DNA from: Sphingomonas sp. SCN 67-18
Lineage (GTDB): Bacteria > Pseudomonadota > Alphaproteobacteria > Sphingomonadales > Sphingomonadaceae
Length of the DNA stretch: 64,000 bases
Reading direction: 5' to 3'
Assembly: GCF_001724715.1 (NCBI RefSeq)
Contig: NZ_MEFG01000027.1
Coordinates: 147,886-211,885 of the forward strand
Under the pieces are notes generated by a model, which saw only the letters and a list, made by a program, of their open reading frames with translations, was not told the DNA's origin and did not search any database. How positions within the stretch are numbered: the stretch's first letter is position 1; every line of letters starts with the position of its first letter. Below are positions 44,911 to 52,814 of the stretch, in pieces. The position numbers and the translations under genes were made by a program.

Positions 44911-45732
44911 ATGCCGGCCACGCGCCTCACCGCCCATGCCGTGGAAAAGCCGTGGGGGCGGCACATATTGTGGCCCGGATTCGCCGATCCCGCGCCCGAA
45001 GCCGCGCCTGTCGGCGAGATCTGGTTCCAGGGCGGTCAGGCGGATGCACCGCTGCTGGTCAAATATCTGTTCACCGGCGCGCCGCTGTCCATCCAGGTTC
45101 ACCCGGACGACGCGCCTGCACGCGCCGCCGGCCATCAGCACGGCAAGGACGAGGCCTGGCTGGTGCTCGCCGCCCGCCCCGATTCCGTCATCGCGCTCGG
45201 CCCCGCCCGCCCGACCACGGCGGAGGCGCTGCGCGCGGCGGCCCGCGCCGGGCGCATCGCCGGGCTGCTCGACTGGCGGGCGGTGAAGGCGGGCGACCTG
45301 TTCTATTCCCCGGCCGGGACGATCCACGCCATCGGCCCCGGCATCACGCTGATCGAGGTGCAGCAGAATGCCGACCTCACTTACCGGCTGCACGATTATG
45401 ACCGCCCCCGCCCCCTGCAGATCGAGGCCGGCATCGCGGCGAGCAACCTCCGGCCGCTGGCGGAACCGCCCACGCCGCAAATCCGGTCCGACCGCCGCAC
45501 CATCCTAATCGAAGGGCCGAAATTCGTGCTGGAACGCTGGTCCGCCGGCACCCACGATGCGGGGCCGGGCGACCGCCCCGGCTGGTTCATCCCGATCGGC
45601 GGCGGCGGCACCATAGACGGGCAGGCGTGGCGCGGCGGAGAATGCTGGATGACGCAGGGCAAGACCCGCATCGTCCTGAATCCGGGCGGCGATGCGCTGT
45701 TCGCCTATCCCGGAACGGAGGCGCTGGAATAG
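44911..45732 (+). CDS. manA: Class I mannose-6-phosphate isomerase
   Basis: A 273-residue zinc-dependent isomerase interconverting fructose-6-P and mannose-6-P, giving precursors for surface polysaccharides. Metal ligand motifs: SIQVHPDDAPARAAGHQHGK with DEAW, and AGTIHAIGPGITLIEVQQNA. Two cupin-like halves are shorter than in E. coli ManA, as in the small bacterial (Firmicute-type) enzymes. GGTGGAG precedes ATG 44911; the frame is open upstream but only over bamD's antisense. The next gene is a glycosyltransferase 51 bases away on the same strand. Confidence 0.87.
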   Translation: MPATRLTAHAVEKPWGRHILWPGFADPAPEAAPVGEIWFQGGQADAPLLVKYLFTGAPLSIQVHPDDAPARAAGHQHGKDEAWLVLAARPDSVIALGPARPTTAEALRAAARAGRIAGLLDWRAVKAGDLFYSPAGTIHAIGPGITLIEVQQNADLTYRLHDYDRPRPLQIEAGIAASNLRPLAEPPTPQIRSDRRTILIEGPKFVLERWSAGTHDAGPGDRPGWFIPIGGGGTIDGQAWRGGECWMTQGKTRIVLNPGGDALFAYPGTEALE

Positions 45733-45783
45733 CCGCCATTCGTCGCAAACGAAATTTTACCATATTCGTCCTATGCTTGGGCG

Positions 45784-46947
45784 ATGCTGCGCGTGCTGAC
45801 CCTTTCGACGCTGTTCCCGGACATCAGCCGGCCGAATTTCGGCGTCTCGGTGGAACAGCAGGTGCTGGCCTTCGCCCAGCGCGGGGACGTGGACGTACAG
45901 GTGGTGGCGCCCATCGGCCTGATGCCCGGCCCGCTTGCCAGCCGCCCGCACCATGCCGCGCTGAGGGCGCTGCCGCCAAGCGAATTGTGGAAAGGCGTGA
46001 TGGTCCATCGCCCGCGCTTCACGGTGGTGCCCGGCGCGCCCTGGCTCAGCCCGCTGATGCTGCGCCGCGCGCTGGCGCCGCTGCTCCGCCGGCTGCACCG
46101 TGAATTCCCCTTCGACCTGATCGACGCGCAATTCTTCTTCCCCGACGGCCCCGCCGCGGTTCCGCTGGCCCGCAAGCTGGGCGTGCCCTGCTCCATCAAG
46201 GCGCGCGGCGCGGATATCGACCGCTGGGCGAAGGGCGGCATCACGCGGCGGCAGATCGTCCGCGCCGCCGCCCGCGCCGACGGGCTGCTCGCCGCCTCCG
46301 CCTCGCTTCGGGACGCGATGGGCGCGACGGGCATCGACCCGGCCCGGATCAGGCTGCACCATATGGGTGTCGATCTCGCCCGCTTTGCCCCGGCGGACCG
46401 GGCCGCGGCGAAGGCGGCCATCGGCTTTTCGCCCGGCCCGCTGATCGTCTCGCTGGGCACGCTGATCCCGCGCAAGGGGCAGGCGCTGGTCATCGACGCG
46501 CTGGCGGATATTCCGGGCGCGCAACTGATGCTGGTCGGCGAAGGGCGGGACCGCGCGGCATTGCAGGACCGGGCGGAACGGCTGGGCGTGGGCGCGCGCG
46601 TGCATTTCATGGGCAATCGCGCGCATGACGAACTGCCGTCGCTGCTGGCCGCCGCCGATGTGATGGTGCTGCCTTCCGCATCGGAAGGGCTTGCCAATGC
46701 CTGGGTGGAATCGCTGGCCTGCGGCACGCCCATCGTGATCGCCGATGTCGGCGCGGCGCAGGAAGTGGTGAAGGCACCGGCGGCGGGGCGCATCGTGGCG
46801 CGCAGCCCGGACGCCATTGCCGGCGCGGTACGCGAGCTGATCGCCAATCCGCCGGATCAGGCGGCGGTGCGGCGCTTTGCCGAACGGTTCAATCGGGATG
46901 CGAGCAGCGACACGCTGTTCGCGCATCTTTCAGCCATCAAGCGGTAG
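45784..46947 (+). CDS. GT4-family glycosyltransferase
   Basis: A 387-residue GT-B fold sugar transferase. N-terminal acceptor domain (VLTLSTLFPDISRPNFGVSV) and C-terminal donor domain with the GT4 pattern LVGEGRDRAALQDRAERLGV, then the E-x7-E element EGLANAWVESLACGTPIVIA. It probably adds a hexose, perhaps from GDP-mannose, to a surface glycan. Its pairing with manA supports a mannose-derived donor, but the product is unknown. The last 18 bases overlap the end of the convergent Mth938-like gene. Confidence 0.87.
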   Translation: MLRVLTLSTLFPDISRPNFGVSVEQQVLAFAQRGDVDVQVVAPIGLMPGPLASRPHHAALRALPPSELWKGVMVHRPRFTVVPGAPWLSPLMLRRALAPLLRRLHREFPFDLIDAQFFFPDGPAAVPLARKLGVPCSIKARGADIDRWAKGGITRRQIVRAAARADGLLAASASLRDAMGATGIDPARIRLHHMGVDLARFAPADRAAAKAAIGFSPGPLIVSLGTLIPRKGQALVIDALADIPGAQLMLVGEGRDRAALQDRAERLGVGARVHFMGNRAHDELPSLLAAADVMVLPSASEGLANAWVESLACGTPIVIADVGAAQEVVKAPAAGRIVARSPDAIAGAVRELIANPPDQAAVRRFAERFNRDASSDTLFAHLSAIKR

Positions 46948-47334
46948 CAGCGCCGCCGCGATCCAGCGCCCTTCCGCGCGCAGCACGCCCCAGGCGCGGG
47001 CGGCGGCGCGGCTGTCCATCGCCTCGCACCCCATGCCGCGCGCATCGAGCGCCGCGACGAAGGCGGGCGACGGGCGAACCAGCGTGGCCCCGGTGCCCAG
47101 CAGCAGGAATTCGGCCTGCGGCTGAAGCGCGAGCAGCGGCGCAACCGCATGATCGTCGAGATCGGCGATGGCGGGCGCGGCCCAATTGAGCGCCGCTTCC
47201 GGCGTCAGCATCAGCCCTGTCGAAAAGACCGCGTCGTCGACGCGAAAGCCGCGCCCCGAAAAGCCGCCGATCACCGGCCCGGAAATCGAGCGGTCGCGCG
47301 AGAAACGAATGCCGCCGGGCGGGCTGGACGCCAC
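46930..47334 (-). CDS. Mth938-like domain protein (DUF498/NDUFAF3-like)
   Basis: A 134-residue protein of the Mth938 fold: IRFSRDRSISGPVIGGFSGR, PEAALNWAAPAIADLDDHAV, and FLLLGTGATLVRPSPAFVAA. Relatives include a mitochondrial complex I assembly factor. In alphaproteobacteria this gene often follows secF, as here (6-base gap). A GTG start is used. The role in bacteria is not established. It may have a sulfur, respiratory complex or membrane protein assembly link; secDF contact argues for the latter. Confidence 0.83.
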   Translation of the reverse strand: MASSPPGGIRFSRDRSISGPVIGGFSGRGFRVDDAVFSTGLMLTPEAALNWAAPAIADLDDHAVAPLLALQPQAEFLLLGTGATLVRPSPAFVAALDARGMGCEAMDSRAAARAWGVLRAEGRWIAAALLPLDG

Positions 47335-47340
47335 GGCCGG

Positions 47341-48297
47341 TCAGCCGATCCGTTCCGCCCCGCGCGTGACGTCCGGTCCCTTGCGCTCCGGCGGCTGGGC
47401 GCGGAGGCCGAGCGTGATCAGCAGCGACGAGGAGACATAGACCGACGAATAGGTGCCGACGAAGATGCCGAGCAGCATCGCCGCCGAGAAGCCGCGCAGC
47501 ACATGCCCGCCGAATATGAGCAGCGCCGCCAGCGCCAGACCGACGGTGATGCAGGTCATCACCGTGCGCGGCAGCGTTTCGTTGACGGACTGGTCGATCA
47601 GCGCGCTCATGTCGAGCTGGCGGTATTTGCGCATATTCTCGCGGATGCGGTCGTCGATCACCATCTTGTCGTTGATCGAATAGCCGACGATGGTCAGCAC
47701 CGCCGCGACGATGGTGAGATCGAACTCCATCTGCGTCACCGCGAAGAAGCCCAGCGTGATGATGACGTCGTGCAGGATGGAGACGAAGGTCGAGACGCCG
47801 AACTGCCATTCGTAGCGCAGCCAGCTGAACACCGCGATGCCGAACATGGCCAGCACCACGGCGAGGATGCCGTTGGTGATCAGCTCGTCCGAAACCTTGC
47901 CCGAAACCGTGTCGTAGCGCGGGAAGGTAACGCCGGGATATTGCGCCTGCAGCGCGGTCTGCACCTGGCGGACGACGGCGTTGGTCGCGCCTTCATCCGT
48001 GCTTTCCGGCAGCGGCAGGCGGATGGAGACCGTGCGGGGATCGCCATATTGCTGCAGATGCCCCTCGCCGACGTTCAGCCGGTCGATATCGGCGCGCACC
48101 TTGTCCAGCTGCGGCGGCTGTTCGAACTTGGCCTCGATCATCAGGCCGCCGACGAAATCGACGCCGAGGTTGAGGCCGCGCACCGCGACCAGCGCGATCG
48201 CGATCACCGTGAGCAGCGCGGTGATCGCAAAGCACAGGTGGCGGATGCGGACAAAGCCGATATTGGTGTTGTCGGGGACAAGCTTGATAAGACGCAT
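47341..48297 (-). CDS. secF: Protein translocase subunit SecF
   Basis: A 318-residue six-helix subunit of the SecDF proton-driven motor that helps pull proteins across the inner membrane. Family features: ITALLTVIAIALVAVRGLNL, the first helix, then GVDFVGGLMIEAKFEQPPQL, and the C-terminal GYSINDKMVIDDRIRENMRK and SVNETLPRTVMTCITVGLAL. It follows secD with 15 bases between. Confidence 0.96.
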   Translation of the reverse strand: MRLIKLVPDNTNIGFVRIRHLCFAITALLTVIAIALVAVRGLNLGVDFVGGLMIEAKFEQPPQLDKVRADIDRLNVGEGHLQQYGDPRTVSIRLPLPESTDEGATNAVVRQVQTALQAQYPGVTFPRYDTVSGKVSDELITNGILAVVLAMFGIAVFSWLRYEWQFGVSTFVSILHDVIITLGFFAVTQMEFDLTIVAAVLTIVGYSINDKMVIDDRIRENMRKYRQLDMSALIDQSVNETLPRTVMTCITVGLALAALLIFGGHVLRGFSAAMLLGIFVGTYSSVYVSSSLLITLGLRAQPPERKGPDVTRGAERIG

Positions 48298-48312
48298 GGC
48301 TGGTTCCCGCGA

Positions 48313-49911
48313 TCAGATGTGAATTTCGGTCGGGCGTTCGCGGCGCAGCCAGTGCGCGACGAGCATCCGGGTGAAGGTCACCGCCGTGAACACCGACGTC
48401 GCGATGCCGATCAGCAGCACCACGGCAAAGCCCTTCACCGGCCCGGATCCCAGGATGAGCATGATCACGCCGGCAATGGCGTGGGTCACGTTCGCCTCGA
48501 AAATGGTCCGGCTGGCTTCCTTATAGCCATATTCGACCGACTGGACGATGCTGCGCCCGCGCCGCCGCTCCTCGCGGATGCGCTCGTTGATCAGCACGTT
48601 GGCGTCCACCGCCGTGCCGATGGTCAGCACGAAGCCGGCAATGCCGGGCAGGGTCAGCGTTGCGCTCAACATGCCCATCACCGCCAGGATGACGAACACG
48701 TTGATGATCACCGCCAGCGTCGCATAGATGCCGAAGCGGCCATAGGTCATGATCATGAACACGATCACCGCCACGGCCGCGATGGCCGATGCGAGCACGC
48801 CGGCGCGGATGGAGTCGGCGCCCAGTTCCGGCCCGACAGTGCGTTCCTCGATCACCTTCAGCGCGACCGGCAGCTTGCCGGACCTGAGCGCGATAGCGAG
48901 CTGGCCCGCGGTTTCGACGGTGAAGCTGCCGGAAATCTGCGCCTGACCGCCCAGAATCGGCTCGTTGATATCGGGCGCGGAGAGGACGACGCCGTCCAGG
49001 ATCATCGCAAAGGGCTTGCCGGTATTTTCCTGGGTGATGCGGGCGAAGCGGCGGCCGCCCTGCCCGTCGAAGCGGATCGACACGACCGGCTCGTTGGTGC
49101 GCTGGTCGAAGCTCTGCTGCGCGTCGATCAGCTGATCGCCGCTGATCATCACCTGGCGCTTCACCGCGATGGCGCGGGGGCCGCCGCCGGGCGCGTCGGG
49201 ATAAGGCAGGATCTGGCTGCCGACCGGGGCGCGGCCCTGCGTCAGCGCCGTCGCGTCGGCGGTGAGATCGACCATCTTGAATTCAAGCTTGGCGGTCTTG
49301 CCCAGCAGCTGCTTCAGCGCCTGGGGATCCTGAAGGCCGGGCACCTGCACCAGGATGCGGGTGCTGCCCTGGCGGATGATGGTCGGCTCACGCGTGCCCA
49401 TTTCGTCGATGCGCTTGCGCACGACTTCCGTCGCCACCTGCATCGCCTTGTCCACCGCATCGGCCTGGCCGGCGCTGGTCGGCACCACGCGGACGCTGTT
49501 CGAATCGACCACGCTGACATCCCAGTCCCGCTGGCCGGTGACGCCGACGCCCTGGGTGAGGCCGCGCACCCGCTCGACAGCGGCGTCGATCTGCGCGGGA
49601 TCGCGGACCATGAAGCGCAGCTGCCCGTCGCGGCTGGAAATGTCGCCGATGGCGATGCGCGGATCGTTGCGGCGCATTTCCGTGCGGATGGTCTCCTGCA
49701 TCTGTTCAAGACGCTGTTTGGAGACATCCTCCACATCCGCCTCGAGCAGCAGATGGCTGCCGCCCGACAGATCGAGGCCCAGATTGATGCGGGGCGCGGA
49801 AATGGCCTTGGGCCACAGCGATTCCGGCACCAGGCTGGGAATCGCGAACACCACGCCGAACAGGACGAAGGCGAGGATCCCCATCACCTTCCAGCGGGGA
49901 AAATCCAGCAT
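48313..49911 (-). CDS. secD: Protein translocase subunit SecD
   Basis: A 532-residue partner of SecF. N-terminal helix 1 (WKVMGILAFVLFGVVFAIPS), the large P1 periplasmic domain (GLDLSGGSHLLLEADVEDVS through about 330), then five helices (ADSIRAGVLASAIAAVAVIV; GTAVDANVLINERIREERRR; GIATSVFTAVTFTRMLVAHW). Conserved motifs DLSGG and VDANVLI are intact. The ATG shares one base with the yajC stop, so yajC-secD-secF are coupled. Confidence 0.97.
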   Translation of the reverse strand: MLDFPRWKVMGILAFVLFGVVFAIPSLVPESLWPKAISAPRINLGLDLSGGSHLLLEADVEDVSKQRLEQMQETIRTEMRRNDPRIAIGDISSRDGQLRFMVRDPAQIDAAVERVRGLTQGVGVTGQRDWDVSVVDSNSVRVVPTSAGQADAVDKAMQVATEVVRKRIDEMGTREPTIIRQGSTRILVQVPGLQDPQALKQLLGKTAKLEFKMVDLTADATALTQGRAPVGSQILPYPDAPGGGPRAIAVKRQVMISGDQLIDAQQSFDQRTNEPVVSIRFDGQGGRRFARITQENTGKPFAMILDGVVLSAPDINEPILGGQAQISGSFTVETAGQLAIALRSGKLPVALKVIEERTVGPELGADSIRAGVLASAIAAVAVIVFMIMTYGRFGIYATLAVIINVFVILAVMGMLSATLTLPGIAGFVLTIGTAVDANVLINERIREERRRGRSIVQSVEYGYKEASRTIFEANVTHAIAGVIMLILGSGPVKGFAVVLLIGIATSVFTAVTFTRMLVAHWLRRERPTEIHI

Positions 49912-50249
49912 CAGTCGTTCGCAGGCTTGGACGCGCCCGTGGGGCTGACGTCAGTCAGGGTCGCCTTGACCGCCTTCACCTTCACGCCGGTGGCGATCTC
50001 TATCTCCACCTGCTGATCGTCGACCCGGGTGACCTTGCCGATCAGCCCGCCGCCGGTGACCACCTGATCGCCCTTCTTCACCGCGTCGATCAACGCCCGG
50101 TGCTGCTTCAGCCGGCGCTGCTGCGGGCGGATCATCAGGAAATAGAAGATCACGAAGATGAGCAGCAGCGGAATCATCTGCACGAAGAAAGCTGCGCCAC
50201 CGGCAGGGGCGCCGCCTGCGGCCTGGGCGTAAGCGGGTGTTGCGAACAT
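49911..50249 (-). CDS. yajC: Preprotein translocase subunit YajC
   Basis: A 112-residue protein with one membrane helix (about 24-43, MIPLLLIFVIFYFLMIRPQQ) and a cytoplasmic tail carrying the YajC hallmark VVTGGGLIGKVTRVDDQQVE. It joins the SecDF complex. The open frame reaches 50315, but ATG 50249 (MFATPAYAQAAGG) gives the usual length and N-terminus. First gene of yajC-secD-secF-Mth938. Confidence 0.93.
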   Translation of the reverse strand: MFATPAYAQAAGGAPAGGAAFFVQMIPLLLIFVIFYFLMIRPQQRRLKQHRALIDAVKKGDQVVTGGGLIGKVTRVDDQQVEIEIATGVKVKAVKATLTDVSPTGASKPAND

Positions 50250-50421
50250 AAAGGATATCGCCTGACTAAATGGACCGATCCGATGTGATCGCCCGGAAAG
50301 GCGCGCGCCTACCACGATAAAGGCGGATCGGGCAAGGCGCGAGCAACGATGGCGCAGCCGCCGGGCGCCCCACAGCCGCTTGCCACGGGCCGCACATGGT
50401 CTTAAGGGGCGCGGCTCTGGT

Positions 50422-50498
50422 CGGGGCGTAGCGCAGCCTGGTAGCGCATCACACTGGGGGTGTGGGGGTCGCAGGTTCGAATCCTGTCGCCCCGACCA
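50422..50498 (+). tRNA. tRNA-Pro (anticodon GGG)
   Basis: A full cloverleaf of 77 nt with CCA encoded. The acceptor stem CGGGGCG pairs with CGCCCCG, the D arm is GCGC-AGCCTGGTA-GCGC, and the anticodon stem is TCACA/TGTGG with loop CTGGGGG (anticodon GGG). The T arm is GCAGG-TTCGAAT-CCTGT. It reads proline codon CCC (and CCU by wobble). Its 3' end is immediately followed by an AT-richer segment, the usual position of integrated elements. Confidence 0.97.
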
Positions 50499-50674
50499 AA
50501 TTTATCAGCGAAAGCAATGGTTTATGCAAGCGTCGCTGCATCTAGCAGCGCCACCCATTAGCGTCGTCTAGCGTATGTCTAACAGCGCCGCTAAAACCAG
50601 CGGCGAGACGCCCTGTTTGCGGGTTCCATCCATCGTTTTCCGCCAGTATATGAGCTAAATCAGGGGGATAGCTC
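50499..50674. other. Non-coding segment after tRNA-Pro with short hairpins and AGCGT repeats
   Basis: The 176 bases between the tRNA and the orphan gene hold perfect small hairpins CGCTGC-ATCTA-GCAGCG (50534-50550) and CGCCGCT-AAAACC-AGCGGCG (50586-50605). Three AGCGT copies (50529, 50560 and 50570) lie among them. No gene is visible. The position after a tRNA and the repeats suggest a decayed integration site; no duplicate of the tRNA end was seen in the window. Confidence 0.4.
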
Positions 50675-51538
50675 ATGTCGTTTCAGCCGTTCGGTTACAA
50701 ATTTGAGATCCAGTCCCCTGTGTCTCGGGAAATTCTCACAAGCAGAATTCGCGCGCGAAAAAAGGGATGGTTTCACCCTAAAACCGGCGCTCGTGGTTGG
50801 ATCGTGGGTCCCTTTATCTGCTTATGGTTCAGTGCGTTTGATCGCCATGGCCCGATGGTAGTAGGCGCGCTGTCGGACGACGGATTGACTTGCCGAGTTA
50901 AGGGACGAGCAGGGTCGAACCTTAACGGCGTGATGATGTTCGCCCTAATGCTGCCTTTCTTAGTCTGGCTAGTTTGGATGAGCGCCTCGGAAGGCGATCC
51001 CGCGGCGGGGAGGCTGGCGCTGATCGTCGCCATTTTCGTTTTGCTCAGCCCACTAATTTTTTGGCTTGCTCATTCTGACCGCAAAGACGCGGAACCGCTT
51101 GTCCGCTTCCTCCGAGACGTTGCTAGTGAAGGCTCGACTTCACCGCGCCCTAGACCGCAACGAATACCGCTTCCAGAGAACCTAGTCCTCCGCATATCAG
51201 GGGATCTGGCACCACCGCCATTGAACACCGACGTAATCTATGAGGCTCTGCTCGAAACCGGCACCGATGAATTTATTGTGCTGGAACGATCCGCAGAAAG
51301 ATACCTCCAGACGGCTTCTCGCGGTGGCAAGTTCACCATCGAGATGAGGGACGGAGACTATCTTCACCACTACCAGGCCCTGCGCACTAACAGAACCCAG
51401 AACAAGCGTCGTAAGATGAACTTCGATTTCTCGTTTGAAGAGACGCTAGACACAGTGCTCGCTTATGTAACTGGAAACGAGCTTCCTAAGTTGATTGCTT
51501 GGGAAAAAATGGACATGGCTGCGCCGACCGCCGATTGA
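50675..51538 (+). CDS. Hypothetical membrane protein with lower GC, probably acquired
   Basis: A 287-residue protein of no recognised family. The N-terminal part (QPFGYKFEIQSPVSREILTS, GARGWIVGPFICLWFSAFDR) leads to two membrane helices (about 88-105 VMMFALMLPFLVWLVWM and 113-130 ALIVAIFVLLSPLIFWLA). A long soluble C-terminal domain follows (about 140-287, VLRISGDLAPPPLNTDVIYE ... TGTDEFIVLERSAERYLQTA). Codon choice is visibly more AT-rich than its neighbours (e.g. TTG, TTA, AAT, CTA codons). AGGGGG lies 7 bases before ATG 50675. No integrase is present; the orphan is likely cargo of a degraded insertion at the tRNA. Confidence 0.65.
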   Translation: MSFQPFGYKFEIQSPVSREILTSRIRARKKGWFHPKTGARGWIVGPFICLWFSAFDRHGPMVVGALSDDGLTCRVKGRAGSNLNGVMMFALMLPFLVWLVWMSASEGDPAAGRLALIVAIFVLLSPLIFWLAHSDRKDAEPLVRFLRDVASEGSTSPRPRPQRIPLPENLVLRISGDLAPPPLNTDVIYEALLETGTDEFIVLERSAERYLQTASRGGKFTIEMRDGDYLHHYQALRTNRTQNKRRKMNFDFSFEETLDTVLAYVTGNELPKLIAWEKMDMAAPTAD

Positions 51539-51653
51539 AACGCCATGCTACCAGCCACGCGGGATCACCGACAGCGAGCATGTGCGCCGCTCCATGTTCC
51601 GTCCGCTTCCCAGCGACGCAGCTGCGCGTCACCGTGAGATTTCACTGTCCTAC

Positions 51654-51674
51654 ATATAACCATATAGGTTATAT
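51654..51674. promoter_or_regulatory. AT-rich palindrome upstream of the endolysin gene
   Basis: ATATAACC (51654-51661) and GGTTATAT (51667-51674) are perfect inverted repeats around a 5-base ATATA centre, 34 bases before the endolysin ATG. Such a site would suit a dimeric regulator of the lysis genes. Confidence 0.5.
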
Positions 51675-51708
51675 TCCGTCACTTGAATTTACCGAATGGA
51701 GAAGGCGC

Positions 51709-52248
51709 ATGGATGTCGATTCGCTGATCGACGGGGTGATCGGGCGGGAGGGCGGCTATGCCGATCATCCCGCCGATCGCGGCGGGGCGACCCGCTGGGG
51801 CGTCACCGAGGCGGTGGCGCGCGCACATGGCTGGGCGGGTGACATGCGCGGTTTTCCACGGGCCGAGGCGGTCGCCATCTATCGGCGGGTCTATTGGCTG
51901 AAACCGGGGTTCGACCTTGTGGCGGCGCTGGCGCCGCGCATTGCCGCCGAATTGTTCGATACCGGGGTGAATATGGGGCCACCGGTGGCGACGGGCTTTC
52001 TCCAGCGCGCCCTGAATGCGCTCAACCGGGGCGCGGGCGACTATGCCGACATCGCCATCGACAACCGCATCGGCCCCGCCACCATCGCGGCGCTGCGTGC
52101 TTTCTTGGCGTTGCGCGGCGAGAGGGGGGAAACGGTGCTGCTGAAGGCCGTGGAGGCGTTGCAGGGCGAACGCTATCTCCACCTGGCCGAGAGCCGCCCC
52201 GCCAACGAGGCCTTTCTCTACGGCTGGCTCGCCAACCGGCTGGGCTGA
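51709..52248 (+). CDS. GH108-family endolysin (phage/GTA-type muramidase)
   Basis: A 179-residue cell-wall hydrolase. The GH108 catalytic Glu14 lies in GREGGYADHPADRGGATRWG, and a PG_binding_3-type region follows (about 85-179, NMGPPVATGFLQRALNALNR ... RIGPATIAALRAF). The layout (N-terminal DUF847/GH108 plus peptidoglycan-binding tail) matches endolysins of alphaproteobacterial phages and the gene transfer agent lysis gene of Rhodobacter. GGAGAAGG precedes the ATG. The next gene is a GTA-type holin. No export signal, so release would need the holin. Confidence 0.85.
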   Translation: MDVDSLIDGVIGREGGYADHPADRGGATRWGVTEAVARAHGWAGDMRGFPRAEAVAIYRRVYWLKPGFDLVAALAPRIAAELFDTGVNMGPPVATGFLQRALNALNRGAGDYADIAIDNRIGPATIAALRAFLALRGERGETVLLKAVEALQGERYLHLAESRPANEAFLYGWLANRLG

Positions 52249-52287
52249 CGGCCCGGACGGCGCGGCGCGCCTGCATTTCTTGCCGGC

Positions 52288-52314
52288 TTCCCCTTCCCCC
52301 TTCCCCCTTCCCCC
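52288..52314 (+). repeat. Pyrimidine tract of repeated TTCCCCC between endolysin and holin
   Basis: One TTCCCC followed by three tandem TTCCCCC units fill most of this stretch. It lies in the leader of the holin gene. It is prone to slippage and could alter mRNA structure, but a function is not shown. Confidence 0.6.
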
Positions 52315-52344
52315 GAACCGCATCGATTTTGAGGAGATATGGAC

Positions 52345-52758
52345 ATGGCACTGATCGACGGCATCCTTTCCCCGATCGCCAAGCTGATCGACAAGATCAT
52401 CCCCGACCCGGAGGCGCGCGACCGGGCCAAGCTGGAGCTGCTGAAGCTGGAAGGCGACCAGGAGATGGAGGCGGTGAAGGCGCAGATGGCCGCCATATTG
52501 GCGGAAGCGCAATCGCCTGACCCGTGGACCAGCCGGGCGCGGCCAAGCTTTCTCTACGTGATGTACGTGCTGCTGCTCTGGTCGATCCCGATGGGGCTGA
52601 TCGCCGCCGCGCGGCCGGACATGGCGACCGCCATCGCGAGCGGCATGAACGCCTATCTGGCCGGCATACCCGAGCCGCTCTACGCGCTCTTCGGCACCGG
52701 CTATCTGGGCTACACGGCCGCCAGGACATGGGGAAAGAGCAAGGGCGTCGCCAGATAG
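52345..52758 (+). CDS. 3-TM holin (GTA_holin_3TM family)
   Basis: A 137-residue protein. An amphipathic N-terminal region (IDGILSPIAKLIDKIIPDPE) and a charged helix (KLELLKLEGDQEMEAVKAQ) precede membrane helices (about 70-92 SFLYVMYVLLLWSIPMGLI, then about 97-125). The closing YTAARTWGKSKG is typical. The family is the holin of gene transfer agents and related phages, which lets the endolysin reach the wall. GAGGAG lies 8 bases before ATG 52345 (a closer ATG 52339 has poor spacing). Together with the endolysin it is a compact lysis cassette without any other phage genes. Confidence 0.82.
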   Translation: MALIDGILSPIAKLIDKIIPDPEARDRAKLELLKLEGDQEMEAVKAQMAAILAEAQSPDPWTSRARPSFLYVMYVLLLWSIPMGLIAAARPDMATAIASGMNAYLAGIPEPLYALFGTGYLGYTAARTWGKSKGVAR

Positions 52759-52814
52759 CGGCCCGGCCATCGCGCCCGCTGACAAGCGGGCGCGACCATG
52801 CTAACGGCGCCGCC

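Noticed and set aside
50422..52758. Complete prophage at tRNA-Pro
   Set aside because: No integrase, portal, capsid or terminase gene is present; the endolysin and holin have the host's high GC and fit a GTA-type lysis pair.
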